A stretch of 7,835 bases of DNA from Chloroflexota bacterium (GTDB lineage: Bacteria > Chloroflexota > Limnocylindria > Limnocylindrales > Limnocylindraceae), in the NCBI GenBank assembly GCA_016463555.1, contig JAEMRB010000048.1:1-7835 (forward strand), written 5' to 3'. The notes under the pieces were generated by a model, which made no database searches, was not told where the DNA came from, and worked only from the letters and a program-made list of their open reading frames with translations. Shown piece after piece: positions 7,010 to 7,835 of this stretch (position 1 is its first letter; each line of letters starts with the position of its first letter). A program made the position numbers and the translations under genes.

Positions 7010-7735
7010 TTACCGCCCCCGTGCCGCCGCAACGAATGCGGCCCAGACGCGCTCCAGGTCGGCGGGGCTGCTCTCGGTGCGCTCGGGATGGCACTGCACG
7101 CCGAGCACGAATCGTTCGCCCGGCTCCTCGAGCCCCTCAACCAGGGCGCCGCGCGGCGAGTCGGTAAAGGCTGAGGCGCGCAGCGTTGGCGCGAGTCGCT
7201 CCGGGCTCACCGCCTGATGGTGGTAGCTGTTCACCGCGAGTGGCGTGGTGCGATCACCGAGGATCTGCGCCAGCTTGGTGCCCCCCTGCACGTCGAGTGG
7301 ATGCGAGAGCGCAGGCGTCGCCGGATACGCCGCACCAACCTGCCCCTCAACATGTTGCAGCAGTGATCCGCCGCGGTGCACATTCAAGAACTGCAAGCCG
7401 CGGCAGATGCCAAACACGGGAATGCCGCGACGATCCGCGGCGTCGAGCGCCGCCCACTCCAGTGCATCGCGCGCCGGCTCAATGCCGATGGCGCCGTCAA
7501 CTGGTTCGTTGTATCGCGCCGGATCAATGTCGGCACCACCGGAGAGGAGCAGGCCATCCATCGTGGCAAATGCGGTTGCGCGCTGCTCCTCGTTGGCGTT
7601 GGCGCTCAGCAGAATGGGGATGCCGCCAGCGCGTCGCACGCCGTCGGCGTAGCGCGCGTTGATCAGGTGGATCGGTGCAGCGTCACCAGGCTCGTCATGA
7701 TCGGCGACGGTGATGAGGATGAGCGGCGCGCTCAT
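7010..7735 (-). CDS. Class I glutamine amidotransferase, peptidase C26 (gamma-glutamyl-GABA hydrolase / PuuD-like)
   Basis: A 241-residue cytoplasmic hydrolase of normal length for the family. The catalytic triad is intact: nucleophile C111 in G-I-C-R-G-L-Q, and H216 and E218 in G-V-Q-C-H-P-E. Further family signatures are D-G-L-L-L-S-G-G-A-D-I at 60-70 with P-A-R-Y (oxyanion region), R-D-A-L-E at 89-93, and N-S-Y-H-H-Q-A-V at 169-176. PuuD-type enzymes cleave the gamma-glutamyl amide bond, in E. coli during putrescine breakdown; relatives act on other gamma-glutamyl amines. No other putrescine genes are visible, so the substrate is open and puuD is not assigned. The ATG overlaps the preceding gene's stop by one base (TGATG) and the only GGAG is 13 nt away, so its translation is probably coupled to the aminotransferase gene. 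Confidence 0.9.
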   Translation of the reverse strand: MSAPLILITVADHDEPGDAAPIHLINARYADGVRRAGGIPILLSANANEEQRATAFATMDGLLLSGGADIDPARYNEPVDGAIGIEPARDALEWAALDAADRRGIPVFGICRGLQFLNVHRGGSLLQHVEGQVGAAYPATPALSHPLDVQGGTKLAQILGDRTTPLAVNSYHHQAVSPERLAPTLRASAFTDSPRGALVEGLEEPGERFVLGVQCHPERTESSPADLERVWAAFVAAARGR

Positions 7736-7835
7736 CAGCCGATCTGCACTCCGCTCGCCTTCGCTAGTACTTTGAGTGAGCCGATCAGTCGGTCAATCTC
7801 TTCTGCGGTGTTGTACGACATGAGGCCAACGCGCA
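7735..7835 (-). CDS. C-terminal end of a class V aminotransferase (cysteine desulfurase-like), partial
   Basis: Only the last 33 codons plus the stop (bases 7737-7735) are inside the window; the rest lies beyond the right edge. The visible residues include R-V-G-L-M-S-Y-N-T-A-E-E-I-D-R-L, a close match to the C-terminal strand and helix of PLP-dependent class V aminotransferases of the SufS / cysteine desulfurase-like group, where Y-N-T-x-E-E-I-D is typical. The lysine and catalytic loop are not visible, so desulfurase activity cannot be distinguished from another class V reaction. Its stop overlaps the amidotransferase start, so the two belong to one operon. Confidence 0.7.
   Translation of the reverse strand, partial: RVGLMSYNTAEEIDRLIGSLKVLAKASGVQIG

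Noticed and set aside
1..7835. A complete new defence island combining nuclease, WYL regulator, dNTPase and protease.
   Set aside because: The nuclease is on the opposite strand behind a terminator, the protease is secreted, and no phage- or plasmid-related genes, integration sites or repeats are seen. Only the regulator-dNTPase pair is close enough to argue for linkage.

Overview
The window is compact, protein-coding bacterial DNA of roughly 60% G+C. It contains no RNA genes, mobile elements or CRISPR repeats that I can see. The high G+C, very short intergenic gaps, a large secreted subtilase with a Sec-type signal peptide, a WYL regulator and a RecB-type composite nuclease fit an Actinomycetota- or Chloroflexota-like chromosome. 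I cannot place the organism further from sequence alone.

Layout. On the + strand at the left edge is the C-terminal part of a composite nuclease (1-1073) carrying an RNase H-like exonuclease domain; its reading frame runs off the left edge. It converges on a block of minus-strand genes, and a strong stem-loop at 1097-1132 sits between the two stop codons. Read in their own 5'->3' order, the minus-strand genes are: the tail of a class V aminotransferase/cysteine desulfurase-like enzyme (7735-7835, cut by the right edge); a class I glutamine amidotransferase of the PuuD / gamma-glutamyl-GABA hydrolase type (7010-7735, start overlapping the previous stop as TGATG); a WYL-domain transcriptional regulator (5940-6962); a SAMHD1/YwfO-like HD-domain dNTP phosphohydrolase (4537-5937, 2 nt after the regulator); and a large secreted Vpr-like subtilase (1154-4480) preceded by two small hairpins, one of which covers its Shine-Dalgarno sequence.

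How they may work together. The aminotransferase and amidotransferase look translationally coupled and probably share a nitrogen-metabolism role. The regulator and the dNTPase look like one transcription unit, with a possible leaderless promoter and an imperfect palindrome just upstream of the regulator, so a ligand-responsive regulator may set dNTPase levels. The protease is probably functionally separate, exported, and possibly controlled at translation initiation by its leader hairpins.

Most of the window is recognisable. The least explained parts are the Trp-rich C-terminal third of the protease, its leader hairpins, and the regulator-dNTPase pair. I do not see convincing evidence of a wholly new multi-gene system.
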